Source of the DNA: Brucella pseudintermedia
GTDB lineage: Bacteria; Pseudomonadota; Alphaproteobacteria; Rhizobiales; Rhizobiaceae
NCBI RefSeq assembly: GCF_042697365.1
Contig: NZ_CP137604.1
Length of the DNA stretch: 64,000 bases
Reading direction: 5' to 3' (one strand)
Made by a program: the position numbers and the translations under genes. Within the stretch, counting starts at the first letter, position 1, and every line of letters starts with the position of its first letter. The notes under the pieces were generated by a model that did no database searches, was not told the DNA's origin, and saw only the letters and a program-made list of their open reading frames with translations. Positions 1 through 7,674 of the stretch are shown in pieces.

Positions 1-1039
1 ACGGTATGATCTTGTAGAGCTGGGCGAGGCTGAGGCCGCTCAGCCAGCCGAAGGCGAACAGATAGACCAGAGCGGCGATCATCTGGTCGGACATGCCAGT
101 CCGGAACAGGGCAATCGCCAGCAGGAGCGAAAGTCCAAGCGCAATGAAAGCCGGAATACTGGCGGCGCTGTTCAATTCAATCGTCTTGCGTTTGCGCTGC
201 CGGTAGATCGCCTGAATATCGATCATATAAAGGGCGATGCAGGCGATGCCGGGAACGAGGGCCGCTGTGACGGCAATCCCCACCGATCCCGCTTCCAGCG
301 CTGCGATGACGATCCCGGCTGCAAGGATGGTAAGGGCGGCAACGCCCTCCCACCAGAGGATTCGGGTTGTCTGCCGCACGGCATCGGGCGACAGCATGAA
401 CATGGTCAGCAGCCTGTAGCTGACGCCCATGGCGGTAAAGGTCATCCACCCGCCAAGGCCAAGCGCGGCGTGAACCGGCAAGGCCGCTCCCGCAATATCG
501 AGCAGAATGGCCTGTTCCGCCAGTCCGGAAAGCGCGAAGGTGAAAACGCTGCCAAGAAGGGCGGTTGTCAGAAGGCAGCAAATACCGGCTGCGACGAACC
601 GCGCTGGCATGGCGATCGGGCGGGCAAGCCAGAGCGTCATGCCCAATATTGCAAAAATGATCGAGAAGCCGCAGGTCAGCAGAATGCCGGAGACCGGCAG
701 CAGCCAAGCCGGGCTTTCCGCCAGCCCCGCCATGCCCGCAAAGCCGGTGAGCAGGCCGCAAAGGCCCGTCACCAGCAAAAGCAAGGCGGGGAGGCTTGCG
801 CCGCTTCCCCATAAGGGCCTGTTCACCAGAACCGGCACGAATTGCATGAGCGCGCCGCTCATGAGCAAGGCCAGCCATCCGATGGAAATGGCGTGCACGA
901 CGATGAGCGTTTCGGCGGCGCGTATTCCATGAGCCGGAAAGCCGAAACCGCCTGCCATCAATCCAAGCCCAAAGACGAGGAAAGCCAGCGAAGCGGTAAA
1001 ATAGGACAGGGTCCAACGGGAAAGCGTCGCGCCGATCAT
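1..1039 (-). CDS. Polytopic membrane protein, haem-copper oxidase subunit I-like (C-terminus outside the window)
   Basis: An uninterrupted minus-strand frame starts at the ATG at 1039 and is still open at base 2, giving 346 codons. The product is almost wholly hydrophobic, with about ten predicted membrane segments. Two segments carry the patterns VVHAISIGWLALLMSGAL and PVHAALGLGGWMTFTAMG, and the visible end reads LAQLYKIIP. These resemble the oxidase subunit I-like and NnrS-like proteins found near nitric oxide and denitrification genes. The DUF2249 gene 34 bases upstream, a common companion of such genes, supports this. Function is inferred; haem binding through the two conserved histidines is plausible but unproven. 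Another minus-strand open frame over the same bases has low-complexity Arg/His-rich content and is a shadow. Confidence 0.75.
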   Translation of the reverse strand, partial: MIGATLSRWTLSYFTASLAFLVFGLGLMAGGFGFPAHGIRAAETLIVVHAISIGWLALLMSGALMQFVPVLVNRPLWGSGASLPALLLLVTGLCGLLTGFAGMAGLAESPAWLLPVSGILLTCGFSIIFAILGMTLWLARPIAMPARFVAAGICCLLTTALLGSVFTFALSGLAEQAILLDIAGAALPVHAALGLGGWMTFTAMGVSYRLLTMFMLSPDAVRQTTRILWWEGVAALTILAAGIVIAALEAGSVGIAVTAALVPGIACIALYMIDIQAIYRQRKRKTIELNSAASIPAFIALGLSLLLAIALFRTGMSDQMIAALVYLFAFGWLSGLSLAQLYKIIP

Positions 1040-1073
1040 CTCAATTCGTCCCGGACATTGCGCCTACAAGACT

Positions 1074-1361
1074 TCAGTGATTGCCGCAGCTACATTCGTG
1101 GTCCGCGCCGTGATGAACTTTCTGGCGGCCGATCTCGACCCGCCACAACGGACCAGTTTCCTTGTAGACCCACGAGAACAGGCCTGGATTGCGGGTTTCG
1201 AGCTGGCGGCGCAGCGGAATGGGATCGTGATCGTTGATGATTTCCAGCGCATCGCCGGGTTCAAGCGCATCGATCATTGAGAAGATCGTCGCGTGCCGCG
1301 AAATGGGCGGTATGGTGCGAACGTCGATTACCGGGGAGGGGGAGACAGGTTCTGCCGACAT
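1074..1361 (-). CDS. DUF2249 domain protein with a Cys/His tail
   Basis: The 95-residue protein is a single DUF2249 domain. It shows IDVRTIPPISRH at 12-23, the hallmark NDHDP at 43-47, and a conserved aromatic block around SWVYKETGPLWRV at 63-75. DUF2249 proteins are small cytoplasmic proteins usually encoded with hemerythrins, nitric-oxide reductase accessory proteins or oxidase-like membrane proteins; their biochemical role is not settled. The C-terminus carries His83, His84, His88, Cys90, Cys92 and His95, which could bind a metal. It is the first gene of a two-gene unit with the oxidase-like membrane gene, and an FNR-like box lies 93 bases upstream of the start. Confidence 0.85.
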   Translation of the reverse strand: MSAEPVSPSPVIDVRTIPPISRHATIFSMIDALEPGDALEIINDHDPIPLRRQLETRNPGLFSWVYKETGPLWRVEIGRQKVHHGADHECSCGNH

Positions 1362-1453
1362 CTTGTTGTTCCGTGGCTGTCAGGCTTCGAAGCATGATGA
1401 CGACAGCCGCATCATCATTCGAGCCATTCTAGAGTGACAGGCGCAGACCGGAT

Positions 1454-1467
1454 TTGTTGTATCTCAA
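1454..1467 (-). promoter_or_regulatory. Candidate FNR/NnrR-type box
   Basis: TTGTTGTATCTCAA matches the Crp/Fnr-family consensus TTGAT-N4-ATCAA at 8 of 10 fixed positions. It lies 93 bases upstream of the DUF2249 start, and the genes behind it belong to families commonly expressed under low oxygen or nitric oxide. The match is short and unverified. Confidence 0.4.
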
Positions 1468-1557
1468 AGAAGACGGGAAATTCTGTCCGATATTCATTCG
1501 ATCGATGATGCGGGGCGGGCAGTCTTGTTGCCCCCCGCACTGATTCTTGAAACGGCG

Positions 1558-2001
1558 TTACTGGTTGATTTCCGGCTCGACGAGCTTCTTCAGCTTTTCG
1601 AGGGATTCCTGCCAACCGAGATAGCAGGCTTCGGCCGGAATTATATCCGGCACGCCTTCCTGCTCGATGTTGATTTCGGTCCCGACCGATACGGCTTTCA
1701 GCGTGATCGTGACTTTCATTTCGCCCGGCAGGTTCGGATCGTCGAAACTGTCCGTATAGACGAGCTTTTCTCCCGGAACGAGCTCGACATATGTGCCGCC
1801 GAATGAATGGCTTTGGCCCGTCGTAAAATTCCGGAAAGACATTCTGTGCTTGCCGTCCACTTTTGCCTCCAGCTCATGGACAGTGCAGACAAAGCCATAG
1901 GGCGGCAGCCAGCTTGCCATGGCGTCCGGCTCGATGAAAGCGCGATAGACCTTCTCCGGCTTGGCGGCGAAGACACGGTGCAGGCGAATTGTGCTGGGCA
2001 T
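1558..2001 (-). CDS. SRPBCC / AHSA1-family protein
   Basis: The 147-residue protein has the START-like fold pattern of the AHSA1 (activator of Hsp90 ATPase homologue) family. It opens with LHRVFAAKPEKVYRAFIEPD, has the MASWLPPYGF segment after it, and ends in the long helix WQESLEKLKKLVEPE. Such proteins bind hydrophobic ligands in a cavity; no substrate can be named. It lies 19 bases downstream of a TetR regulator gene on the same strand, so the two probably form an operon and the regulator probably controls this gene through its own promoter. Confidence 0.85.
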   Translation of the reverse strand: MPSTIRLHRVFAAKPEKVYRAFIEPDAMASWLPPYGFVCTVHELEAKVDGKHRMSFRNFTTGQSHSFGGTYVELVPGEKLVYTDSFDDPNLPGEMKVTITLKAVSVGTEINIEQEGVPDIIPAEACYLGWQESLEKLKKLVEPEINQ

Positions 2002-2020
2002 GGTTTCCTCCCATTGCGTT

Positions 2021-2638
2021 TCAGCGGGTATTGGCGGGTTGCTTGAAGAGCAGGCTTATATATCGCTTGAGATGGTCGATGCTCTCGACCGCACGCTGCG
2101 GATCGCCGCTTGCCTTGGCGATGATGAAGGCACCCTGAATAACCGCCTGCGTATGCAAAGCGAGGCTTTCGGCGGTGAAATCACCGGCAATCGGATAGCG
2201 CTCCATCGCGGCTGCAATGTCGGGGACAAGCGTGTCCGCATGGCTTGAAATGCTGGCCCAGCAGGCCTCCCGGATAGGGGCATTGGTCTCGTAGACCTCC
2301 TGCGTCATGGTGCCGACGAGGCAGGTGAAATCCGGCAATTCGCCCTGAACGAGTTGCTTGCGCAACTCGACATAGGCCAGCACGCGCTCAAGCGGGTCTT
2401 CGGGAGCGTGATAGGCGGCTTCCGCAAAAAGCGCGCCCGTTGTTTCCGACCAGTAGTTGGCGGCGGCAACGGCCAGATCTTCCTTGCTGGAGAAATGGTG
2501 AAAGAAAGCGCCCTTCGACAGCGATGCCTTCGCGCAGATGTCATCGACCGACGTTGCAGCATAACCCTTGGTGCGAATAACACCGAGCGCTGCATCAAGC
2601 AGATTGGACCGGGTCGATGGGTTCTGTTTGCGTGCCAT
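2021..2638 (-). CDS. TetR/AcrR-family transcriptional regulator
   Basis: The 205-residue protein begins with a typical TetR DNA-binding domain: NLLDAALGVIRTKGYAATSV, then a helix-turn-helix around DDICAKASLSKGAFFHHFSS (about residues 31-50). The helical C-terminal domain (about 70-200) is the ligand and dimerisation part. It is probably autoregulated, since a nearly perfect 18-bp palindrome lies 23 bases upstream of its start. It is the first gene of a unit with the AHSA1-family gene. The inducing ligand is unknown. Confidence 0.9.
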   Translation of the reverse strand: MARKQNPSTRSNLLDAALGVIRTKGYAATSVDDICAKASLSKGAFFHHFSSKEDLAVAAANYWSETTGALFAEAAYHAPEDPLERVLAYVELRKQLVQGELPDFTCLVGTMTQEVYETNAPIREACWASISSHADTLVPDIAAAMERYPIAGDFTAESLALHTQAVIQGAFIIAKASGDPQRAVESIDHLKRYISLLFKQPANTR

Positions 2639-2660
2639 TTTCGTACTCCCTTATCATATC

Positions 2661-2678
2661 ATACCAACCGGTCGGTAT
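2661..2678. promoter_or_regulatory. TetR-type operator palindrome
   Basis: ATACCAACCGGTCGGTAT is an 18-bp inverted repeat with one mismatch, centred on CCGG. It contains the ACCNACCGGTNGGT pattern seen at many TetR-family operators. Its position just upstream of the tetR-type gene fits autorepression. Confidence 0.7.
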
Positions 2679-2799
2679 TAAATCAAGAGGGGAGCGAACC
2701 TCGTGCTTCGGTGCTCTGGAAGCGGGCAGGATAGGGATTGGAATGAACTGCCGGTATTGCATCTACGGCGCAATGCCGGCAGCGCAAAAACGCGGGCTA

Positions 2800-3789
2800 T
2801 CAGTCGATCTGGACGTTTGCATCCTTGACGACCGGCGTCCATTTGGCGATTTCGGCCTTCACATGGGCGGCGAGTTCTTCCGGGGTCGAGCCGACGATGG
2901 TGGCGCTGAACTCCTTCATGCGCTCCTTCACCGTCGGATCTTCCATGGCCTTGTTTGCGGCTTCGTTGAGCTTGGCCACGACCTCGGGCGGCGTTCCGGC
3001 CGGTGCGAACAGCGCGTTCCATGTATAGGTCTCATAACCGGGGATCGTCTCCGCGATCGTCGGCACATCGGGGAAGGATGGCGCACGCTCCTTGGTGGTG
3101 ACGCCGAGGGCCTTCAATGTGCCGCCCTTCATGTGCGAGGACGAAGAGGGCAGGTTGTCGAACATGATCGGAACCTGATTGCCGATGACGTCATTGAGGG
3201 CCGGGCCGGACCCCTTGTAGGGGATGTGCTGCATTGAAACGCCCGCCATCTTCTTGAAGAGTTCGCCCGACAGGTGCAGCGGCGTGCCGTTGCCGGATGA
3301 GGCATAGCTGTATTTTTCCGGCTCGGCTTTCAGCAGGTCGACAAGTTCCTTCACCGAGTTCACCGGAAGTTCCGGATTGACCACCAGCACATTGGGAACG
3401 ATGACGAGAAGCGAGATCGGAGCGAAATCCTTTTCCGCGTCATAGGGCTTGGTTTTCAGAATCAGCGGGTTGAGCGCGTGTGTGGCCACGGTGCCCATCA
3501 GAATCGTATAGCCGTCCGGGTCGGCCCGCGCGACATTTGCCGCGCCAAGGCTGCCGCCGCCGCCGCCGACATTCTGGATAATGACCTGCTGGCCGAGAAT
3601 GTCCGACATTTTGGCCGCGATGACGCGGGCCACCACGTCCGTCGAGCCGCCAGCCGCAAACGGCACGACCATGGTCACCACCCGGTCGGGAAAGGTCTGG
3701 GACCGGGCAGGGCTGCCAAGTGCGAATGCTGACAGGATGGAAAGGCCGAGCGCGAGGCTCATGCGCCGTGTGATCCGATAAGCCGACAT
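2800..3789 (-). CDS. Tripartite tricarboxylate transporter substrate-binding protein (Bug/TctC family)
   Basis: The 329-residue periplasmic receptor has an N-terminal signal peptide (RITRRMSLALGLSILSAFAL, cleaved near residue 30). It then shows the Bug-family motifs VVPFAAGGSTDVVAR, NVGGGGGSLGA and the YSYASSGNGTPLHLSGE loop. Bug receptors capture carboxylates or related solutes for a TctAB membrane pair. No tctA or tctB gene is adjacent, as is common for orphan Bug genes, so the ligand cannot be assigned. The start at 3789 was chosen because GGAGGAG lies just upstream; the ATG 15 bases further up would place that ribosome site inside the coding region. Confidence 0.9.
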   Translation of the reverse strand: MSAYRITRRMSLALGLSILSAFALGSPARSQTFPDRVVTMVVPFAAGGSTDVVARVIAAKMSDILGQQVIIQNVGGGGGSLGAANVARADPDGYTILMGTVATHALNPLILKTKPYDAEKDFAPISLLVIVPNVLVVNPELPVNSVKELVDLLKAEPEKYSYASSGNGTPLHLSGELFKKMAGVSMQHIPYKGSGPALNDVIGNQVPIMFDNLPSSSSHMKGGTLKALGVTTKERAPSFPDVPTIAETIPGYETYTWNALFAPAGTPPEVVAKLNEAANKAMEDPTVKERMKEFSATIVGSTPEELAAHVKAEIAKWTPVVKDANVQID

Positions 3790-4195
3790 ATATTCTCCTC
3801 CCAATGTCGAAACTCAATTGAAGTGTCCGAAAGTAGAAACCTGCTTCGGAAAAATGCGATGCGTACAAACAGAGAGATATTACGCCCGACACAGTAGTTT
3901 CGGGGCCGGGCGCCCAGATATGGCCGGGATCGATTGTCCGTATGATTGTCTTTTATTGAACTCCGGTCCGTTTTCAGTGAACTACGTCACTTGCCTGAAA
4001 GCAAGCAACGAGATTCTAGCGCTTTAATAGCGGGGAAGCAGGCGCTCTCCATTGCCGGCGGCGATGATTCTGGAAACCGGGCCGATTCCGGTGGGCTGGC
4101 GGCGCTTGTGGATAAGTTTGATGTCATTGAAAACGCCCGGAAATCGGGCGCTCCACGGCAAAATCGAAAATTCTTATCCTTTCTTCGTGACCCTT
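3790..4195. other. Intergenic stretch, no gene recognised
   Basis: About 400 bases between the Bug receptor and the first tRNA repeat. Short open frames here have no ribosome site and no family resemblance. A 6-bp GC-rich hairpin at 4134-4150, followed on the minus strand by four T, could be a weak minus-strand terminator. Confidence 0.5.
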
Positions 4196-4197
4196 GC

Positions 4198-4225
4198 TTG
4201 ACACTTGTTCGAGAACCCCTTAAAC
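4198..4225 (+). promoter_or_regulatory. tRNA-Asp promoter, copy 1
   Basis: A perfect TTGACA (4198-4203) is followed after 16 bases by TTAAAC (4220-4225), about 60 bases before the mature tRNA. The -10 match is modest. The same element occurs 324 bases on. Confidence 0.6.
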
Positions 4226-4285
4226 GACCGCTCACACCGGACGGAAACGCCGGTGCGACGCAGCCTCAGGGTTGCCGAGAAATGC

Positions 4286-4362
4286 GCGGGTGTAGCTCAG
4301 TTGGTTAGAGTGCCGGCCTGTCACGCCGGAGGTCGCGGGTTCGAGCCCCGTCACTCGCGCCA
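4286..4362 (+). tRNA. tRNA-Asp (GTC), copy 1
   Basis: The 77-nt cloverleaf has acceptor GCGGGTG pairing with CACTCGC (one G-U), the D-loop AGCTCAGTTGGTTAGAG, the anticodon loop CTGTCAC with GTC at 4320-4322, the T-arm GGGTTCGAGCCCC, and an encoded CCA end. Its mature sequence is identical to that of the second copy. Confidence 0.97.
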
Positions 4363-4411
4363 CTTTCCTCTCAACAGATCGATAGATTGAACGTTGACAC
4401 GAAAGTGGCGC
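4357..4411 (+). repeat. Inverted repeat joining the tRNA 3' end and its trailer
   Basis: GCGCCACTTTC (4357-4367, which includes the tRNA CCA end) is an exact inverted match to GAAAGTGGCGC (4401-4411), separated by 33 bases. The same arrangement occurs in copy 2 (4681-4691 and 4725-4735). The precursor could therefore fold its trailer back onto the 3' acceptor strand. Confidence 0.7.
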
Positions 4412-4521
4412 CGAACCGCCTTTTCACTTCTTTTCACGCCTGAATTTGCTGACATCCAACGGGCGTTGAAACGTCCTGTGAATGATTTTTCCAATATCGC
4501 AAATCTTCTCCAAACACGCGC

Positions 4522-4549
4522 TTGACACTTGTTCGAGAACCCCTTAAAC
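4522..4549 (+). promoter_or_regulatory. tRNA-Asp promoter, copy 2
   Basis: The same TTGACA-N16-TTAAAC arrangement as in copy 1, inside the duplicated segment, so the second tRNA gene is independently transcribed. Confidence 0.6.
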
Positions 4550-4609
4550 GACCGCTCACACCGGACGGAAACGCCGGTGCGACGCAGCCTCAGGGCTGCC
4601 GAGAAATGC

Positions 4610-4686
4610 GCGGGTGTAGCTCAGTTGGTTAGAGTGCCGGCCTGTCACGCCGGAGGTCGCGGGTTCGAGCCCCGTCACTCGCGCCA
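4610..4686 (+). tRNA. tRNA-Asp (GTC), copy 2
   Basis: The mature sequence is identical to copy 1, with anticodon GTC at 4644-4646 and an encoded CCA. Two adjacent copies imply gene dosage or recent tandem duplication. Confidence 0.97.
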
Positions 4687-4750
4687 CTTTCCTCTCAACA
4701 GATCGATAAATTGAACGTTGACACGAAAGTGGCGCCGAACCGTGCGCCTG

Positions 4751-4846
4751 CTACTTCGAGAACTGTTTCCAGGAAAGATACGCCACCGACAGGATAATGG
4801 CGGCAATGACCAGAAGATCGCCGCTGGCGAGCAGATAATGACTCAT
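4751..4846 (-). CDS. Small single-pass membrane peptide (31 aa), unknown function
   Basis: A short frame begins MSHYLLASGDLLVIAAIILS and ends WKQFSK. AAAGGAGAT lies about seven bases before the ATG. Residues 9-25 form one hydrophobic segment followed by a basic end, as in single-pass inner-membrane micro-proteins. It runs convergent to the tRNA-Asp genes. No family is recognised; the good ribosome site and membrane-helix composition are the only support. Confidence 0.6.
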   Translation of the reverse strand: MSHYLLASGDLLVIAAIILSVAYLSWKQFSK

Positions 4847-5123
4847 GCGTGATCTCCTTTCGCTGCTCTGGCCGACTATACAATCATGATAGCCGGTGCG
4901 AATGCGATCTGAAGGCATCGCTTCGCAAAGCCATCGCCATCCCGAAGGTTTCCATTCCAAGTTTGACCGCAAACGCGAACGGAATTTTCCGTCGTCTTGC
5001 AGGCGCCCTTTCGCCTTGAATTGTCGCGGCGCAAAGCGGCCGTCTTGTCCTTGCATTGCCAAGGACCTGATTTCCTGTTTTCAATCGCGTGGAACCGGAT
5101 CACAGGAACGGATCGCTGCGACG

Positions 5124-6308
5124 ATGACCCGACACGCTTTTCTTGGTGTGCTTGCAACGTTTTTGATTCTTTCCGGCTGTGACACGCCGCGCGCCGTGTT
5201 GTGGCACGGGCCGAATTCCAGCCCGCAATCGGTGGCAGCGGCTGAAGCCGCCATCGTCAAGCCTGCGAAACCGGCGGCGGTGGTCCCCATCTATGTTGCG
5301 ACGAGCCGCCAGCGCTCGAACGACTTCTCGCAGCCCTACAATTCAAATCGCTCGAAGACGCTGAATTTCGCGCAGGTCGATGTCGGCATTCCCGCAGCCC
5401 ATGTCAAAGGACAGGTCGAGTCGACCGGCTACAAGCCGGACCCGGCCAGGAATTTCGCGGCCACCGCATTCCAGCCCTACGACAATGCGGAGCAATTTCT
5501 CGCACAATTGAATGTAGCCCTGGCGAAGCAGGGGCCGAGGGACAGGGAAATCCTGATCTTCGTGCACGGCTACAACAATAATTTTGCCGACAGCACATTC
5601 CGCACCGCGCAGTTTGTTCATGATTACAAGATGAAGTCGGTGGCGGTCGAATATGCCTGGCCATCGGGCGGCGATCTGGGCCTTTATGTCTATGATCGCG
5701 ACAGCGCCGACTTTGCGCGGGACGGTCTGGCGCGGCTGCTCGAGCTTGTCGCTCGCAGCAATGCTGAACGCATTGTTCTGGTTGGCCACTCCATGGGCGG
5801 CTTCGTCACCATGGAGGCTTTGAGAACGCTGTCGCTTCGGGGCGAGAAGGAGGTGCTGCGCCGCATCACCGCGCTGCTGCTCGCCGCGCCCGACATCGAT
5901 CTGGACGTCTTTGAAAAGCAGGTAAAGGATATAGACCCGATGCCGCATCCGACCGCGGTGATGACATCGCGCAGCGATCGGGCGCTCGGCGTCTCTTCGT
6001 TCATTACCGGCGGTCATGCGCGGGTGGGGGATGGCACCAGCATTCCGACGCTCCAGAAATACGGAATTGCCGTGATCGACGCGACCCATCTGGATGGTGG
6101 CGCGCACAATGTCTTTGCGTCTTCGCCGTCACTCATGGCTCTGGTCAGCGACGGCACTCTTTCGCTGGGTGCATTGAACGCGCGGGCAAGCCAGGCGACC
6201 GGTGAGGCGGTGCTGGCGGACAGCGCTTCTGCGATCAGGGGTGCGGCATCGCTTGTGCTTTATCTGCCGGGCAGGTTGGTCGGTGCGGGGGCTTCCGCCG
6301 CTCCATGA
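5124..6308 (+). CDS. Alpha/beta-hydrolase lipoprotein (DUF900 family)
   Basis: The 394-residue protein starts with a lipoprotein signal ending LILSGC (Cys19), so it should be lipid-anchored in the envelope. The DUF900 hydrolase domain follows: FVHGYNN at 147-153, the nucleophile elbow GHSMGG at 221-226 (Ser223), a candidate acid at Asp285 in SRSD, and a candidate base His in THLDGGAHN (322 or 328). Family members are serine hydrolases of unknown substrate. The start at 5124 is chosen because it places the signal peptide at the N-terminus; the frame is open further upstream but that part is not signal-like. The last 50 residues are Ala/Ser-rich. Confidence 0.88.
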   Translation: MTRHAFLGVLATFLILSGCDTPRAVLWHGPNSSPQSVAAAEAAIVKPAKPAAVVPIYVATSRQRSNDFSQPYNSNRSKTLNFAQVDVGIPAAHVKGQVESTGYKPDPARNFAATAFQPYDNAEQFLAQLNVALAKQGPRDREILIFVHGYNNNFADSTFRTAQFVHDYKMKSVAVEYAWPSGGDLGLYVYDRDSADFARDGLARLLELVARSNAERIVLVGHSMGGFVTMEALRTLSLRGEKEVLRRITALLLAAPDIDLDVFEKQVKDIDPMPHPTAVMTSRSDRALGVSSFITGGHARVGDGTSIPTLQKYGIAVIDATHLDGGAHNVFASSPSLMALVSDGTLSLGALNARASQATGEAVLADSASAIRGAASLVLYLPGRLVGAGASAAP

Positions 6309-6712
6309 GCGCATCCGGTACATTTCATGCGGGTGCAGACCGGCTGATTTTCATTTTAAATTGCGGGCAATTGATTCTCCCGGCAATTGCCAAGTGGGGC
6401 AGGCCGTGCGACATTTGCTCACGAAATTATGATCTTTTCATGTTATAGGGATTTTAAGGGGGATAAGCGGGCTGGATGCATGGCTTGTTAAGCATCTTGG
6501 CTCGACTTTGCCCAATAGATCGTGCCGGAGGGGTTGCGCTTGCGCGTGCGCTGCGATAACCGTCCCGGCGAAAAGCGCTTAGTTCGCACGGTATGCCTTT
6601 TGAAGCTGCTTGGGCGACGAGGTTGCAGCAGATGCAATGTGTCGCATGGCCGTGAGCTTCAAAAAGCTTATGACAGGCGGCGCAGCCTCGTATTCAAGCC
6701 GGATAAAGGACC
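6309..6712. other. Upstream region of the nuo operon
   Basis: About 400 bases without a supported gene. It holds an inverted repeat GGCAATTG/CAATTGCC (6366-6373 and 6384-6391) and a TTATAG element at 6443-6448 that could be a -10 box, but no convincing -35 is spaced to it. The nuo promoter probably lies here. Confidence 0.5.
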
Positions 6713-7078
6713 ATGAACGAGCTTTTAAGTTCCTACCTGCCGATCGTCATCTTCCTCGGCATCGCGATGATAATTGGTGTAGCCCTCCTGGTTGCGCCGT
6801 TTCTTGTCGCTTACAGACAGCCCGACCCGGAAAAGCTTTCCGCTTACGAGTGCGGCTTCAATGCCTTCGATGACGCCCGTATGAAGTTCGACATCCGTTT
6901 CTATCTGGTGTCGATTCTCTTCATCATCTTCGATCTGGAAGTCGCCTTCCTTTTCCCATGGGCCGTGTCCTTTGGTGAAATCGGCTGGTTCGGCTTTGCA
7001 TCGATGATGGTGTTCCTTGGCGTTCTGACCATCGGCTTCATCTATGAATGGAAGAAGGGAGCGCTGGAATGGGATTGA
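6713..7078 (+). CDS. nuoA: NADH-quinone oxidoreductase subunit A
   Basis: This 121-residue complex I subunit has three membrane helices (about 8-30, 64-84, 92-112). It shows the conserved loop KLSAYECGFNAFDDARMKFD, whose Cys lies near the quinone cavity in the family, and the RFYLVSILFIIFDLE helix with its buried acidic residues. AAAGGA precedes the start. It heads the fourteen-gene nuo operon and overlaps nuoB by ten bases, which suggests coupled translation. Confidence 0.97.
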   Translation: MNELLSSYLPIVIFLGIAMIIGVALLVAPFLVAYRQPDPEKLSAYECGFNAFDDARMKFDIRFYLVSILFIIFDLEVAFLFPWAVSFGEIGWFGFASMMVFLGVLTIGFIYEWKKGALEWD

Positions 7079-7650
7079 CCAACGCCAACACGACACTCGT
7101 GGCTCCGCAGCCGAAGGGCATTCTTGACCCGCGCACGGGCAAGCCTGTCGGTTCCGACGATGCATTCTTCAACGATCTGAACAGCGAGCTTTCCGACAAG
7201 GGATTCATCGTCACCTCCGCTGACGCTCTGATTACCTGGGCGCGTACCGGCTCGCTGATGTGGATGACCTTCGGCCTCGCCTGCTGCGCCGTGGAAATGA
7301 TGCACATCTCCATGCCGCGTTATGACGCCGAGCGTTTCGGTATCGCGCCGCGCGCATCTCCGCGTCAGTCCGACGTGATGATCGTTGCCGGTACGCTCAC
7401 CAACAAGATGGCGCCCGCTTTGCGCAAGGTCTACGACCAGATGCCGGAGCCGCGCTATGTTATCTCGATGGGTTCCTGCGCCAATGGCGGCGGCTACTAC
7501 CACTATTCCTATTCGGTGGTGCGTGGCTGCGATCGCGTGGTTCCGGTCGATATTTACGTTCCGGGCTGCCCGCCGACCGCTGAAGCGCTGCTCTACGGCA
7601 TTCTCATGCTGCAGAAGAAGATCCGCCGCACCGGCACCATTGAACGCTAG
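7069..7650 (+). CDS. nuoB: NADH-quinone oxidoreductase subunit B
   Basis: The 193-residue peripheral-arm subunit carries cluster N2, the last iron-sulfur centre before quinone. The N2 ligands are visible as adjacent Cys72-Cys73 in LACCAVEMM, Cys137 in SMGSCANGGG and Cys167 in VPGCPPTAEA. The start at 7069 (MGLTNANTT) fits the family length; an in-frame ATG seven codons upstream would lie deeper inside nuoA. Confidence 0.97.
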   Translation: MGLTNANTTLVAPQPKGILDPRTGKPVGSDDAFFNDLNSELSDKGFIVTSADALITWARTGSLMWMTFGLACCAVEMMHISMPRYDAERFGIAPRASPRQSDVMIVAGTLTNKMAPALRKVYDQMPEPRYVISMGSCANGGGYYHYSYSVVRGCDRVVPVDIYVPGCPPTAEALLYGILMLQKKIRRTGTIER

Positions 7651-7674
7651 GGCCGAAGAAAAGGACATTTGATC

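Larger units (their letters stand above)
4196..4418 (+). repeat. Direct repeat, copy 1 (tRNA-Asp unit)
   Basis: This 223-bp segment recurs 324 bases downstream with two differences seen (4272 T versus C, 4385 G versus A). It carries a TTGACA promoter element, the whole tRNA-Asp gene and about 55 bases of trailer, so it is a duplicated transcription unit. Confidence 0.95.
4520..4742 (+). repeat. Direct repeat, copy 2 (tRNA-Asp unit)
   Basis: Second copy of the 223-bp unit, with its own promoter, tRNA and trailer. Identity ends abruptly at 4742, nine bases before the stop codon of the small membrane peptide gene on the other strand. Confidence 0.95.

Noticed and set aside
177..1016. A 279-codon Arg/His-rich frame at the left edge
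   Set aside because: The same strand in another frame encodes a clear membrane protein running off the edge; this frame is its shadow.
4134..4150. Hairpin with four T on the minus strand as a terminator
   Set aside because: Only a 6-bp stem and no gene in front of it; too weak to list as a feature.
4196..4742. tRNA-Asp repeat as phage att sites flanking an element
   Set aside because: The repeats are whole transcription units only 324 bases apart with no integrase nearby; the integrase in this window lies 53 kb away and next to a different target.
6366..6391. GGCAATTG inverted repeat as a terminator of the hydrolase gene
   Set aside because: No T-run follows on either strand; function unclear.
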